From: an uncultured Planctomycetaceae bacterium
GTDB taxonomy: Bacteria > Planctomycetota > Planctomycetia > Planctomycetales > Planctomycetaceae
Assembly (NCBI GenBank): GCA_943787265.1
Contig: CALSLT010000021.1
Location: forward strand, 216,001 to 280,000
Reading direction: 5' to 3'
DNA: 64,000 nt
Part shown: one piece after another, positions 52,501-61,036 of the stretch
Numbering within the stretch: the first letter of the stretch is position 1
Layout of the letters: each line of letters opens with the position of its first letter
Program-made: the position numbers and the translations under genes
Notes under the pieces: generated by a model
Told to the model about the DNA's origin: nothing
Seen by the model: only the letters and a program-made list of their open reading frames with translations
Database searches by the model: none

Positions 52501-53091
52501 AGCAGCCGGGACCTGCAGTGTCGACAGTGTGGCTGTTTCAAGGAGTGGCGGAGCTCCCTCCATCGGCTGGATCTGCTCGTAGAGCCAATAACCCAGTGCT
52601 GTTCCGATTGCGGAAGCTCCGACAGTCACTAGCCCCATCGCGCCATTCGCGGTTGATAGATGCTCGTGCCTGACGGTTTCAGGAATCGCTCCGTATTTGG
52701 CGGGGCTGAACAACGCACTCTGCCCACCCATCAACGCCACGACCAGAACCAGCAGCCAGACATTGCCAGACATGATCGCCAGCATTCCCAGAACCATGAT
52801 GACGACTTCGGCAACCTTGCAGTTGACAATCACCGTCCGTTTACTGAATCGGTCGGCGAAGAATCCGGCAGGGACAGCCAGCAAGAGGTAAGGCAGCGTA
52901 AAAACCGCGGCACCTATCGACAGCGCAGTTTCCTTGCCGAGAACATCCGCGGCGACGCACACGGCAAAGAATCGGAACATGTTGTCGTTCAGCGCGCCAA
53001 ACAGTTGCGTGAACAGAATGCCGAGATAGCTTCTGGAGCCGAGCCCGCCGCGCGAGTCAGTGGTTTCGTGGCTGGATTCTTGACCCGTCAT
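49555..53091 (-). CDS. MFS transporter (LplT-like) - PlsC acyltransferase - acyl-ACP/CoA ligase fusion (Aas-like)
   Basis: A 1178-residue inner-membrane protein of three parts. Residues about 20-415 are a 12-helix MFS transporter like the lysophospholipid flippase LplT (QLFGALNDNMFRFF opening). About 430-630 is a PlsC-type acyltransferase with the catalytic HX4D in CNHVSWLDGI and later FAEGALTRTGQLFPFQRG. About 655-1175 is an AMP-binding ligase with IIFTSGSTGEPKGVMLSHRN, GYGTTEL, YNTGDIAFID and GTGKLDLQGV. Together they would bring in a lysophospholipid, activate a fatty acid and re-acylate the lipid, the Aas-LplT repair route. The order and intact motifs support this; the substrate is inferred. 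Confidence 0.9.
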   Translation of the reverse strand: MTGQESSHETTDSRGGLGSRSYLGILFTQLFGALNDNMFRFFAVCVAADVLGKETALSIGAAVFTLPYLLLAVPAGFFADRFSKRTVIVNCKVAEVVIMVLGMLAIMSGNVWLLVLVVALMGGQSALFSPAKYGAIPETVRHEHLSTANGAMGLVTVGASAIGTALGYWLYEQIQPMEGAPPLLETATLSTLQVPAAVMIGVAIVGLVTSLIIGRLPAADENRKLELNFAAATARDLKFLKSSRPLFRTALGIAFFWMLASLAQMNIDPFTEYVLGMDKSAIGLLMATLVVGLGGGSVFAGIVSGGKVELGLVPLGACGITVSAVFLYVAGHMVDPSMTAVGQPAFVWSCVWLFLLGFSAGLFDIPLEANLQHQSETATRGTILAATNFLTFACILVAAGLFYVMSNVVKMDAASIFLVCGLGTIPVIIYTFKMLPQATIRFVVWMFSLLFYRIKVVGKEHIPKEGGGLLVCNHVSWLDGIVLIMMSDRPIRMLAYADYVDVPGFVGWISRTYGTIPIKSDGGPKALLRSLKEARKAAENGDLVCIFAEGALTRTGQLFPFQRGLLRIVQGTKVPVIPTYLDELWGSIFSYHGGKFFWKWPRRWPYPFTIMFGEPLHDANDVTHVRQAVEELGVQAVTHRKSALIPARQFLRSCRKARFRSKVADSAGADITGGKLLTAALAFRRVLNRNVLTSDDEMVGVLLPPSAGGAITNAALSLMGKVAVNLNYTLSDDVLNFCIKEAGIKKVITSQKFLEKKPMELDAEIVFAEDLKTQITGADKVAALFSAFVEPIVLLERRLGLTKVNPDSIMTIIFTSGSTGEPKGVMLSHRNVGSNIASANQLYQINRNDALLGILPFFHSFGYSLMLWLPLTLDPKGVYHFNPLDGRMVGKLCEKHKITIIAATPTFLKTYLKRCTKEQMATMDVAIVGAEKLPQKLADDFHEKFGIWPTEGYGTTELSPLAAANVPDHRSNATDTEQTGTRMGTIGRPIPNCMARIVDPDAGEELPQGEAGLMHIRGPNVMLGYLNRPEKTAEVIQDGWYNTGDIAFIDEDGFITITGRLSRFSKIGGEMVPHIRIEEEINKLVDDPDAEEAVIQIAVTAVPHEQKGERIIVLHRELNKPVDEILKGLSAAGLPNLWLPSADSFFPVDEIPLLGTGKLDLQGVKQRAMDEFGPKDAS

Positions 53092-53357
53092 TATTGCTAC
53101 CTTTTTCCGCGCTGGGACGCGGCGATGTGTCAGTCAGTTTCCAACTGCGAGGAATCAGGGGGTCAAAGCCGCAGCAGAATAACGCAACAAAACGCGAAAT
53201 CTCGATGAGCAACATGGGCGACCAGTGGCTCAAGCGGATTCTGCGTGGCGATAACTCGATTGAAGGTGCGAATCAGAACGATTTCGGCCGAAACGACCAA
53301 CACCATCTGGCCGGTTTTACGCAGATTACCGCGCAACCAGCTCGCCGACCGGCTTGA

Positions 53358-53939
53358 TCACGCCTCGCGATTAGCACCCGGCACCCACAGGACGCTAGAT
53401 TTTCCGAGGTCGTTGCAGTGCTGAGCGAGCACAAAAAGCAGGTCTGACAGGCGATTCAGGTAGCAGACGACCTGCTCGTTGACAGGCTCGTTTTCTTTCA
53501 GCGCCCAGACGGAAATCTCGGCCCGGCGACACACGGTTCGGGCTAAATGCAGCCACGCAGATGCCGGTGATCCGCCTGGCAGGACGAAACTCGTCAGCGG
53601 TTCGAGTGGTTCGTTGACTTCGTCGACGCGGTCTTCAAGCCACGTCACCTGAGCCGCTGAAACCCGCAATGGAGGATGTTCGGGTGTTTCGCCTTCGGCT
53701 GGTTCCGGGACGCAAAGATCGGCCCCAATGTCGAACAGGTCGTTCTGGATGCGAAACAACCACGCGTCGACTTCCTCAGGCAGATCGGCCGTCCGAACCA
53801 GCCCGAGCACCGAGTTCAACTCGTCGACCGTGCCGTAAGCAACGACACGATCATGAGTCTTTGGCACGCGCGACCCATCTCCAAGCCCCGTCTGGCCAGC
53901 GTCGCCACTCTTCGTATAAATCTGATTCAGAAAAACCAT
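53358..53939 (-). CDS. pduO: Cob(I)yrinic acid a,c-diamide adenosyltransferase, PduO type
   Basis: A 193-residue protein of family length. The opening IYTKSGDAGQTGLGDGSRVPK is the PduO ATP-binding motif; VAYGTVDELNSVLG and SFVLPGGSPASAWLHLARTVCRRAE follow, with the catalytic Arg and Glu of the family, and YLNRLSDLLFVLAQ near the end. It transfers adenosyl from ATP to reduced cobalamin, making coenzyme B12. No other cobalamin gene is in the window. Confidence 0.95.
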   Translation of the reverse strand: MVFLNQIYTKSGDAGQTGLGDGSRVPKTHDRVVAYGTVDELNSVLGLVRTADLPEEVDAWLFRIQNDLFDIGADLCVPEPAEGETPEHPPLRVSAAQVTWLEDRVDEVNEPLEPLTSFVLPGGSPASAWLHLARTVCRRAEISVWALKENEPVNEQVVCYLNRLSDLLFVLAQHCNDLGKSSVLWVPGANREA

Positions 53940-53993
53940 TCCGTCTCCCTACGGTGTTTTTAAGTTTTTAGTCGGGGCTCAGCGTTCGTGGAA

Positions 53994-56867
53994 TCACTCG
54001 GGTTGCAAACCGTCCGGCAGCGAAGGCAGTTTGGTGGATTCAAGAAGTTTCTTGAACGCTGGCGACTGGCGGATTGTTTTTAGATCCGGGTCGCGTGTCA
54101 TCCAGTCAAGGTTGGAGTCGTCCAAGCCGTTGTCGATGGATTGCTGAAGTAGCGTGACACCGCGTGAGCGGAAGTCTTTGATCCGACTTTGCTGTTCGGG
54201 TTTTGCATGGTCGGGATGCGATTCGAGTTGCTCGATGGCTCGGCCGTAAATGCAGGCCATGTTGTACGCGTAGACGGAGCTTTTTTTTGCGGTTTCCTCG
54301 ATGGCCAGTCCCGCTGATATCCCGTCTTCGACTTTGCCCTGCCGAACAAGAACGAGTGCCAGGCCGGTGTGGCACTCCGCTTCGTCCGGCTCAAATTCGA
54401 CGCAACGGGCGAAATCCTGCCGGGCTGTTTCCAATTGCTCAGCCGTCGGTCGTTCAATGCGCAGACCCGCGTTACCACGCAAACGCCGAGTCTCGGGAAG
54501 TTCTGGGTCAACTTTGATTGCCGCGTTGAGCTGAAGGATTGCCTGGCTGATTTGACGTTGAGCCTCGGCTTTTCGTCTTGCTTGCTCGACCTTGTCGATG
54601 TTGTCGTCGTGTTCAGTTAGACGCATCGCCTGCCCAATGTAATTTTTACCAAGCTCAACGTATCGCCTTGCTGGCGACCTTTCGTAGAGTTGAAGCAGCG
54701 ACTGTCTGGCTATGGACTTTGCCGTTGAATTGTGAGCGGCGGCTCTCAGAGCATCGCGGGCTTCTGGTGTGCCGGACGAGGCGAGTGCTGCGCAAACCAC
54801 CGCGAGGTGTCGTTGACTTCGATTCTCGTCAGCTACCAGCCTGGGCAGTAATCCAGCCAGAAGTTTCACGGCTCGATCGCCGCCGTGCTGATTAAGCAGT
54901 GACACGATGCCTTCCAGTGATTTGTCGTTGGACGTTTTCAGTTTCGCGACGATCGATTCGGATAGTGTCCAGAATAGTTTGCTGTGAACTTCGGACAGGG
55001 CTTTCAGGATCAAAAGCTGCTCATTGGAGTCGTACTTTTTAAAGTCAGCGGCGATCTGTTCGGCGACGCGGTGGTCGCCGATCGTGAGAATCGTTGTAAG
55101 CAACTCGGTTCGGTCGGTCGTCGTTTCGTTGAGATGTCGCAACAGCAGAGGGACCGCCCGATGGTCTCGTGTTTGGCGAAGAAACCGAAGAAGCACGGGC
55201 GACGGTGACGACGATTCCAGACTCTTCAGCATCCACTTTGAGGTGAGTTGCTCGGCGGCCGGTTCTTTGCGGGCGATCAGTATGTTCAACGCTTCGGCGC
55301 TCAGGCGACGTTCGCTCGCCGCCAGGCATCGCTCCAGGATTGTCAGCAGGCGAGGATGCCCGACCGCCGCCAACGCCTGGATTAAATGTACCTGCGATTT
55401 CTCTGGAGACTGCTTCATCAGCGTTGCCAGCGGTTCGCTCCACATTGGCCGAGGGTGTGACTCGATGGCGTTACAGGTCTGTGTAATGAGGAACTCGTCG
55501 GCGTCGTTTTCAGAGAGCAACGCAATGACTTCGGGGTGAGCGGTTGCGTACTTCGATCCGGCCAGGCTGTGGACGGCGACGGTGCGGCGAACTTCGGAAA
55601 CGGATCGCGCGTCGGCGCCCGCAGCGAGATTTTTCGTACGAGCGAGCTCGACGAGCTTTTGCGAGGCGCGCGAGTCGCCGGAAGTTCGTAATGCGAAAAT
55701 CGCAGCGGCAGCTACGTTGAGATTTCGGTCCTCGGTCAGCGACAAAATGAGCGGAAGGTTATTTTTGACGAGGCGTTCGGCCCCGCGCCTTAAGACCGCT
55801 GCCTTTGTTGCATCGTCGCCTTCTCGAACGGCTCGAAGCAGTTCTTCCGGAGGCAGGATTTCGCACAGGGGAGCGACCGCCGAGTCAACTGCGGCGACGA
55901 GTTCGGAGTGAGAGTTTCGCGAACTCGGAGGGCCACCATCCAGGTTGAGACAGAGGCCGCGAATTGTCGAATGAAGGAGTGTGCGAGCAACGTTTGGGGG
56001 GACCACTCGATAATTCACGACGTGAAAGTCGACAAGCGTCGAAGGCAGAGGTGGGAAGTTGTCATTCACCACGGGCGCGCGGCCGGACTGAACAGCAACG
56101 GTTCGAAGCCACCCGGCAGTGCTCTGGTCCGGGGACTTGGCGTTCGGACCAAAGTTGACGATGACTCGACAGATTTGCGTCGCCGAGATCTCATCGATTT
56201 TCTGTGCCAGCTCTCCGGTGTTAACCGTGTCCAGCGTTCCATCGATCGTCAGTAGCGCGATGGACTTCGCCGGGCCGATGAGCTGGCTTCGGAGTTTCAG
56301 ACGGCTGGCAAATGTTTTGGCGACGTCGACCTTGACGACGGCAACATTCGGGACGTCGCAAGTCAGCATCATTTCTGGAATCTGATCGCTGTCCGGCAGA
56401 TTCTTGAACAACAGCCACGCCGTAGCGCTTTCTGCTGGCGGAATTTTCAGCGTCTCGGTTTTTACACCGTTCATCGCAACTCGTTCGCCGTTAATTGAGA
56501 CCGTCACGCCCGTGATTTCTGGCGGGACGTCAATCGCGGATCGGTTTCGACCTTCCGTGTTCAATTTCCAGGCTTTGCGCGAAACCGTGATCGGAGCTTC
56601 ATGCCGGTTTGTGACGATGGCCTTCAGAAGCAGAATTCGAGTTTCGTCATCTTCCTCGGTGAACCACGTTCCGATGTACCCGCCGCTGATTTGGACCTCT
56701 ATCGGTGTCGTTGTTTTTTTCGATGCTTTCGCCGCTGAAGCCGCGGGCTCGGTTTGGTCCTGGGCGGCCGGTTCGGGCTCAACCTGCTCGGCCAATAATT
56801 GGCGTCCACCGAGCAGCGTACCCAGCAGGCTGGCCAACGCGATGAAATGTAGAACTCGACGATGCAT
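53994..56867 (-). CDS. Exported HEAT-repeat and TPR protein
   Basis: A 957-residue protein with a signal peptide (VLHFIALASLLGTLLGGRQL). Residues about 55-150 look beta-rich (ISGGYIGTWFTEEDD); about 350-720 hold a run of HEAT-like helical repeats (AAAAIFALRTSGDSRASQKL, GDHRVAEQIAADFKK, LAVVCAALASSGTPEARDAL). From about 750 TPR-like units follow (QAILQLNAAIKVDPELPETR, RQDFARCVEFEPDEAECHTG, CIYGRAIEQLESHPDH). No catalytic domain is seen; it is probably a periplasmic scaffold. Divergent from csrA, 448 bp away. Confidence 0.75.
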   Translation of the reverse strand: MHRRVLHFIALASLLGTLLGGRQLLAEQVEPEPAAQDQTEPAASAAKASKKTTTPIEVQISGGYIGTWFTEEDDETRILLLKAIVTNRHEAPITVSRKAWKLNTEGRNRSAIDVPPEITGVTVSINGERVAMNGVKTETLKIPPAESATAWLLFKNLPDSDQIPEMMLTCDVPNVAVVKVDVAKTFASRLKLRSQLIGPAKSIALLTIDGTLDTVNTGELAQKIDEISATQICRVIVNFGPNAKSPDQSTAGWLRTVAVQSGRAPVVNDNFPPLPSTLVDFHVVNYRVVPPNVARTLLHSTIRGLCLNLDGGPPSSRNSHSELVAAVDSAVAPLCEILPPEELLRAVREGDDATKAAVLRRGAERLVKNNLPLILSLTEDRNLNVAAAAIFALRTSGDSRASQKLVELARTKNLAAGADARSVSEVRRTVAVHSLAGSKYATAHPEVIALLSENDADEFLITQTCNAIESHPRPMWSEPLATLMKQSPEKSQVHLIQALAAVGHPRLLTILERCLAASERRLSAEALNILIARKEPAAEQLTSKWMLKSLESSSPSPVLLRFLRQTRDHRAVPLLLRHLNETTTDRTELLTTILTIGDHRVAEQIAADFKKYDSNEQLLILKALSEVHSKLFWTLSESIVAKLKTSNDKSLEGIVSLLNQHGGDRAVKLLAGLLPRLVADENRSQRHLAVVCAALASSGTPEARDALRAAAHNSTAKSIARQSLLQLYERSPARRYVELGKNYIGQAMRLTEHDDNIDKVEQARRKAEAQRQISQAILQLNAAIKVDPELPETRRLRGNAGLRIERPTAEQLETARQDFARCVEFEPDEAECHTGLALVLVRQGKVEDGISAGLAIEETAKKSSVYAYNMACIYGRAIEQLESHPDHAKPEQQSRIKDFRSRGVTLLQQSIDNGLDDSNLDWMTRDPDLKTIRQSPAFKKLLESTKLPSLPDGLQPE

Positions 56868-57315
56868 CCTGAATCGATTCGTTCTGGAAGACGGAAAAAC
56901 AATCTGAAGAAGATTCTCGCGGATCTCGCCGTTCGCTTGGCGAGGGTAGTTGACCGGTCGGACTCTGCAAGACTTTACACGCCGCGGGAACTTCCTGTCG
57001 AAAGATTCACAAATCTGGTGCCGGGCGATTGTGGCTGGGCGTCTGATCCCGGTTTCACGGTTGTGAAAACACGAAGTCGGCGCAAGTGGGGAAGTCTACG
57101 AACTCGGTAAATCTTACCAGATCCGAGCTTCGCACAGCTCCCACGGCGGATTGCCGCCGAGAATCCTGGTCGACTGCCGTGAAAATTCTATAAATCTCTC
57201 GGAAGGCGGTGAATTAGCAGGGACAAGGCCGGTTTTATCCGTAATTGAATGCGGGAGAGTGATTGGGAGTCGGGCCTGGACGAACTCTGTTCAACAAGTC
57301 AGGGAGGGACGGGAA
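56868..57315. other. 448-bp divergent intergenic region
   Basis: Between the HEAT/TPR gene (minus) and csrA (plus). The csrA-frame open stretch upstream of 57316 is not CsrA-like. No RNA or clear promoter box is recognised; the csrA promoter must lie here. Confidence 0.55.
57302..57308 (+). promoter_or_regulatory. Shine-Dalgarno GGGAGGG before csrA
   Basis: A purine-rich GGGAGGG lies seven bases before ATG 57316 and supports that start over the frame opening at 57151. It contains a GGA, the core bound by CsrA, so self-control is conceivable. Confidence 0.6.
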
Positions 57316-57534
57316 ATGCTGGTACTTTCACGGAAGAAGGAAGAAGAGATCCGAATCGGCGATGAGGTCACTATCAAAGTGATTTCGATCAAAGGAGGAG
57401 TCGTTCGGTTGGGAATTGACGCTCCGAAGGATGTTTCGATCGTTCGGTCGGAGCTGCTTTCGGGGTTCGAAACCTGCGCTGCAATCTCGGCTGAACCCGC
57501 TTCAACGAGCTCACCGGTTGCAACCGCGTCTTAG
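57316..57534 (+). CDS. csrA: Carbon storage regulator CsrA
   Basis: A 72-residue protein whose first 50 residues (MLVLSRKKEEEIRIGDEVTI, then VISIKGGVVRLGIDAPKDVSIVRSEL) are a complete CsrA/RsmA domain, including the RNA-binding Arg in IVRSEL. The C-terminal tail is Ala/Thr/Ser-rich. CsrA dimers bind GGA motifs in mRNA leaders and repress translation. The gene is followed by an M20 amidohydrolase gene whose start at 57584 is 49 bp downstream. Confidence 0.95.
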   Translation: MLVLSRKKEEEIRIGDEVTIKVISIKGGVVRLGIDAPKDVSIVRSELLSGFETCAAISAEPASTSSPVATAS

Positions 57535-57583
57535 CCGCTTCATCATCGCGCCGCATATTACTCTTTCCAGGAGTTCGCGGCCG

Positions 57584-59053
57584 ATGATCCGACGTCTTTG
57601 CTACTGCTTTGTGGTCGCCGTGGGGCTTCCGGCGTTGATGACCAGCGTCTCGAACGAGGCTCGTGCCGACAAACCGGAAAGTGGAAAACCGGCGCTCTTC
57701 GAGTCGGTGAATCGGCGCGACGAAGTGGTCTGGAAAGCCGCTCGTGAAATCTGGAGCCTCGCTGAGCCGGGGTATCAGGAAACGAAGTCGTCCGCGGTTC
57801 TTCGGGAGATGCTCGAAGGGGCGGGCTTCCGAATCGAATCTGAAATCGGCGGAATCCCGACGGCGTTCACAGCGACGGTTGGCCAGGGGAAACCAGTCAT
57901 CGGGATTCTTGGCGAGTTCGATGCTTTGCCTGGACTCTCGCAAAACGCCGTGCCGTATCGCGAACCCGCCAAAGAAGGCGGCTACGGGCATGGCTGCGGG
58001 CATCATCTTTTCGGTGCGGCGTCGGCGTCAGCGGCCATCGCGATTGCCGAGCAAATCAAAGCCGGAATTCTCAAAGGGACCGTTCGGTTTTATGGATGTC
58101 CCGCCGAAGAAGGTGGTAGCGGCAAAGTTTTCATGGCTCAGGCGGGAGCTTTCAAAGACTGCGACGCGGTGCTGCACTGGCACCCCGGTCACGTCAACAC
58201 GGCCGGAGACCGGTCGACGCTGGCTCGCATGGCCGTGAAGTTTCGGTTTCACGGAAAAGCTGCCCATGCCGCCGCCGCTCCGGAGCAAGGCCGATCGGCG
58301 CTCGACGCCGTGGCTCTCACAAATTACGCCGCGGAGCTGATGCGCGAGCACACTCCCGACCAGTCGCGGATTCATCACGTCATCACAGCCGGTGGCCGCG
58401 CACCCAACGTTACGCCAGACTTCGCCGAAGTCTATTACTACATTCGACATCCCGAAGGCGAAGTCGTCCGGAAGCTTTACGAACGGCTCGTTTTGTGTGC
58501 CAAAGGCGGAGCACTGGCGACGGAGACTCGGCTCGAGATTCGTTTTGAAGGTGGCATCCGCGAGATCCTGCCGAACAACGCGCTGTCTCAGGTCACGATG
58601 GAAAACCTTCGGGAAATTTGCGATCTCGAGTACAACGAAGCTGAAACCGAGTTCGCTCTCAAACTGCAGGCGACGCTCGATTCGCCTGGGTCTCTAACGT
58701 CAATTCGCGAAATCGAAGACCGCAGCGGGACCGTTGGCAAGGGCTCAACAGACGTCGGCGACGTTTCGTGGCAGGTTCCGACGACCGGCTTCACCACCGC
58801 CTGCTGGGTTCCCGGCACGCCCGCTCATTCCTGGCAGGCCGTTGCGGCAGGAGGCTCGTCGATCGGACGAAAAGGTCTGAACCTCGCCGCCCGAGTCCTG
58901 GCAGCGTCGGCTTGGGACCTCTACACGAAACCCGAGTTGATACGAGACGGGAAGGCCGAGCACGATCGACGGATCGGCGATCAGGCGTACCGATCGCTGA
59001 TGGTCAAAGGGCAGAAGCCGTCGCTCGACTACCGCGACCCGCCCAAGCGTTGA
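57584..59053 (+). CDS. Exported M20-family amidohydrolase (AbgB/HipO-like)
   Basis: A 489-residue protein. The open frame starts at 57416 but overlaps csrA; ATG 57584, with CAGGAG ten bases before, opens a signal peptide (MIRRLCYCFVVAVGLPALM, ending RADK). Metal-site motifs of the aminobenzoyl-glutamate hydrolase/aminoacylase group are present: LGEFDALPG, GYGHGCGHHLFGAAS, CPAEEGGSGKVFM (catalytic Glu) and HWHPGH; a dimerisation domain around 225-340 has FHGKAAHAAAAP. GSTDVGDVSW and HSWQAVAAGGSSIG close the site. It likely cleaves an amide bond of a small periplasmic substrate such as an N-acyl amino acid; the substrate is unknown. Confidence 0.9.
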   Translation: MIRRLCYCFVVAVGLPALMTSVSNEARADKPESGKPALFESVNRRDEVVWKAAREIWSLAEPGYQETKSSAVLREMLEGAGFRIESEIGGIPTAFTATVGQGKPVIGILGEFDALPGLSQNAVPYREPAKEGGYGHGCGHHLFGAASASAAIAIAEQIKAGILKGTVRFYGCPAEEGGSGKVFMAQAGAFKDCDAVLHWHPGHVNTAGDRSTLARMAVKFRFHGKAAHAAAAPEQGRSALDAVALTNYAAELMREHTPDQSRIHHVITAGGRAPNVTPDFAEVYYYIRHPEGEVVRKLYERLVLCAKGGALATETRLEIRFEGGIREILPNNALSQVTMENLREICDLEYNEAETEFALKLQATLDSPGSLTSIREIEDRSGTVGKGSTDVGDVSWQVPTTGFTTACWVPGTPAHSWQAVAAGGSSIGRKGLNLAARVLAASAWDLYTKPELIRDGKAEHDRRIGDQAYRSLMVKGQKPSLDYRDPPKR

Positions 59054-59065
59054 GCCGTTCAGTGC

Positions 59066-59548
59066 CTAGTTGCTGCGAGAAGCCAGCTTTCGTTCGACTC
59101 GGGCCTGTAATGCCCGGACGCGGCCCAGAGTTTCTCGGTACTGCACCGTGTTGACGTAGCCGACGACTCGGCCGAGCAGGTCAGCTCGTGGGCTGAGTGC
59201 GATGGTGCAGGGGATTCGCTCGATTTCGAGGATTTCGGCGATCTTTGCGTTATCGGCAAGGTCGAGCCGCACGGGGATGAACTTGTCGTTGACGTAGCTT
59301 GAAACGCTGGAATCCTGGAACGTTTTGTCGTCCATCTTTTCGCAGTATTTGCACCAGTCGGCGTCAAAGACGATGAGCATCGGCTTGTTCTCAAGCACGG
59401 CGTCCTGGTGAGCTTCGTTCAGGTTGGTTTGCCACTGGATTTCTTTGGGCTGCGACTGGAACATGCTGGCAATTGGGCCGGCGATTGTGAATGTGGCCAC
59501 AGCGACAACGCCTAGTAGGGCGAGCGGGATAATTCGTGTCTTATTCAT
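59066..59548 (-). CDS. Thioredoxin-like protein, membrane-anchored or exported
   Basis: A 160-residue protein; ATG 59548 (MNKTRIIPLALLG) is preceded by AAGGAG at 10 bases on the minus strand and opens a hydrophobic signal/anchor. The thioredoxin active site is WCKYC in IVFDADWCKYCEKMDDKTF, and RLDLADNAKIAEILEIERIPCTIALSP supplies the cis-Pro segment. It is of the DsbD-C/thioredoxin-7 type with FDxDWC instead of FxAxWC, and an extra Cys after IP. It would handle thiols in the periplasm. It is convergent with the M20 gene. Confidence 0.85.
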   Translation of the reverse strand: MNKTRIIPLALLGVVAVATFTIAGPIASMFQSQPKEIQWQTNLNEAHQDAVLENKPMLIVFDADWCKYCEKMDDKTFQDSSVSSYVNDKFIPVRLDLADNAKIAEILEIERIPCTIALSPRADLLGRVVGYVNTVQYRETLGRVRALQARVERKLASRSN

Positions 59549-59558
59549 CCGTGAGAAA

Positions 59559-59564
59559 CTCCTT
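59559..59564 (-). promoter_or_regulatory. Shine-Dalgarno AAGGAG deciding the start at 59548
   Basis: AAGGAG on the minus strand ends ten bases before ATG 59548 and lies inside the open frame that begins at 59569. Confidence 0.65.
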
Positions 59565-59823
59565 CGCATTGCATGAACCGAAGCGGTTACTCCGGTCTAT
59601 CGGCCTGGTGGGGCTGGATCGGTCGCCCTATCAGGCAGAAGTGGCGGCTGGCCGTGCGAGTGCCTCCAGTCGTTCCGATTGTAGAAACCTTGCGGCCCAG
59701 AAAACTTCCGTGTTCCGCGAGATGGGCTGAAGTTGGCGTTTCTCGAGCAGTTAGTTGAAGCCGAGGCGGGTTTCGGGTCTGCTTCGCGGCAACTGTTGCT
59801 TAATTCGTTCGGAGAGAGTGTTT

Positions 59824-61011
59824 GTGTCTGCTGAATCTGACATTTCCGCTGCTGAGGAAGCCTGCCGGGTTCTTGAGCAGCTAAAAGCGACGCCCGAACT
59901 CTTTCAGCGATTGGCAGAAAACACGGGAGCGGAACTGGGGCTCCAAAAGCGGCTTCGAGCTGAATATTCCCCGGAAGTCGTCCGGGCGGCGATCACGCAG
60001 GCGGAGCTTCGTAATAAAGCGTCGTCGAGATTCGCTCGTGCGGCCGAGATGTGGTTCTCCGCGAAAGGTCTCGAACAGGCGACCTCGGAAGCCGTGGCCG
60101 CTCACAAAGCAAAACGTTTCTCTGGAGCCGTGCAGGATTTCTGCTGCGGAATCGGCGCGGATTCGGTCGCCTTGGGAATGCAGGGCTGCGACGTGACGAG
60201 CGTGGACTTGTCGTCGGTTTGCTGCCTGATGACCGACTGGAATGCGGCCGCTCACGGAGTCTCGGGGCGGGTAAAAGCAACCTGTTCTGACATCGCTGAC
60301 GTGGTTTCGCGAGACGGCCTGCTGCACATCGATCCGGATCGGCGGCCGGTGGAATGGCGTCGCGTGAGAAGGATCGAAGACTGCCAACCGGGCTTGCCGG
60401 TGCTGCTTGAACTGATCGACGAATTCCGAGGCGGCGCGATCAAGCTCAGCTCAGCCAGCAATTTCGGCGGGAAGTTTCCGAACTGTGAAGTCGAGCTGAT
60501 CAGTCTTGACGGAGAATGCCGCGAAGCGACGATCTGGTTCGGTGAACTCGCCGGCGATGCTCCGTCTCGAGCAACAGTTCTTCCGTCCGGTGAGACACTT
60601 TCCGCCGAACCGCTTTCGGCATGGACGAACGTCGGAGAACTCGGCTCGTGGATTTACGACCCCGATCCAGCCATTGTCAGATCAGGACTTGTCGATGTGC
60701 TTGCCGAACGGCTCGGGCTTAGACGAATCGACGATGCCGAAGAATATCTAACCGGCGATGCCCTGGTTGATTCACCGTTCGTACGGCCGTTCGAAGTTCT
60801 GGAGAATTTGCCAAACAACGACCGCGATGTCAGGCGGGCATTCGGGCGTCACGAATTCGGTCAGGCCGAAGTGAAATGTCGGCACGTCCCGATTCAGGCC
60901 GAAGCTGTACGCCGAAAGCTTCCCATGAAGGGGCAGGGCGTCGGCACTTTGATCTACACTCGCCAGGCCGGCAAAACCAAAGTCGTCGTTTGCCGCCGCC
61001 CGAGCGTGTAA
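59824..61011 (+). CDS. Class I SAM-dependent methyltransferase with THUMP-like C-terminal domain
   Basis: A 395-residue protein; I choose GTG 59824 (SAESDISAAEEACRVLEQLK), preceded by GGAGAG, over the open frame from 59755. After a helical N-terminal part come SAM-binding motifs: VQDFCCGIGADSVALGMQGC (motif I), TSVDLSSVCCLMTDWNA (motif II) and LHIDPDRRPV (motif IV, like the N/D-PP-Y region). The C-terminal about 75 residues (FEVLENLPNNDRDVRRAF, CRHVPIQAEAVRRKLPMKGQ) fit the THUMP-like domain (PF18096). The family probably methylates RNA; no substrate is known. MoaC follows 25 bp downstream. Confidence 0.82.
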   Translation: MSAESDISAAEEACRVLEQLKATPELFQRLAENTGAELGLQKRLRAEYSPEVVRAAITQAELRNKASSRFARAAEMWFSAKGLEQATSEAVAAHKAKRFSGAVQDFCCGIGADSVALGMQGCDVTSVDLSSVCCLMTDWNAAAHGVSGRVKATCSDIADVVSRDGLLHIDPDRRPVEWRRVRRIEDCQPGLPVLLELIDEFRGGAIKLSSASNFGGKFPNCEVELISLDGECREATIWFGELAGDAPSRATVLPSGETLSAEPLSAWTNVGELGSWIYDPDPAIVRSGLVDVLAERLGLRRIDDAEEYLTGDALVDSPFVRPFEVLENLPNNDRDVRRAFGRHEFGQAEVKCRHVPIQAEAVRRKLPMKGQGVGTLIYTRQAGKTKVVVCRRPSV

Positions 61012-61036
61012 TTCAGTTTTCGAAAGCGAATCAAGA

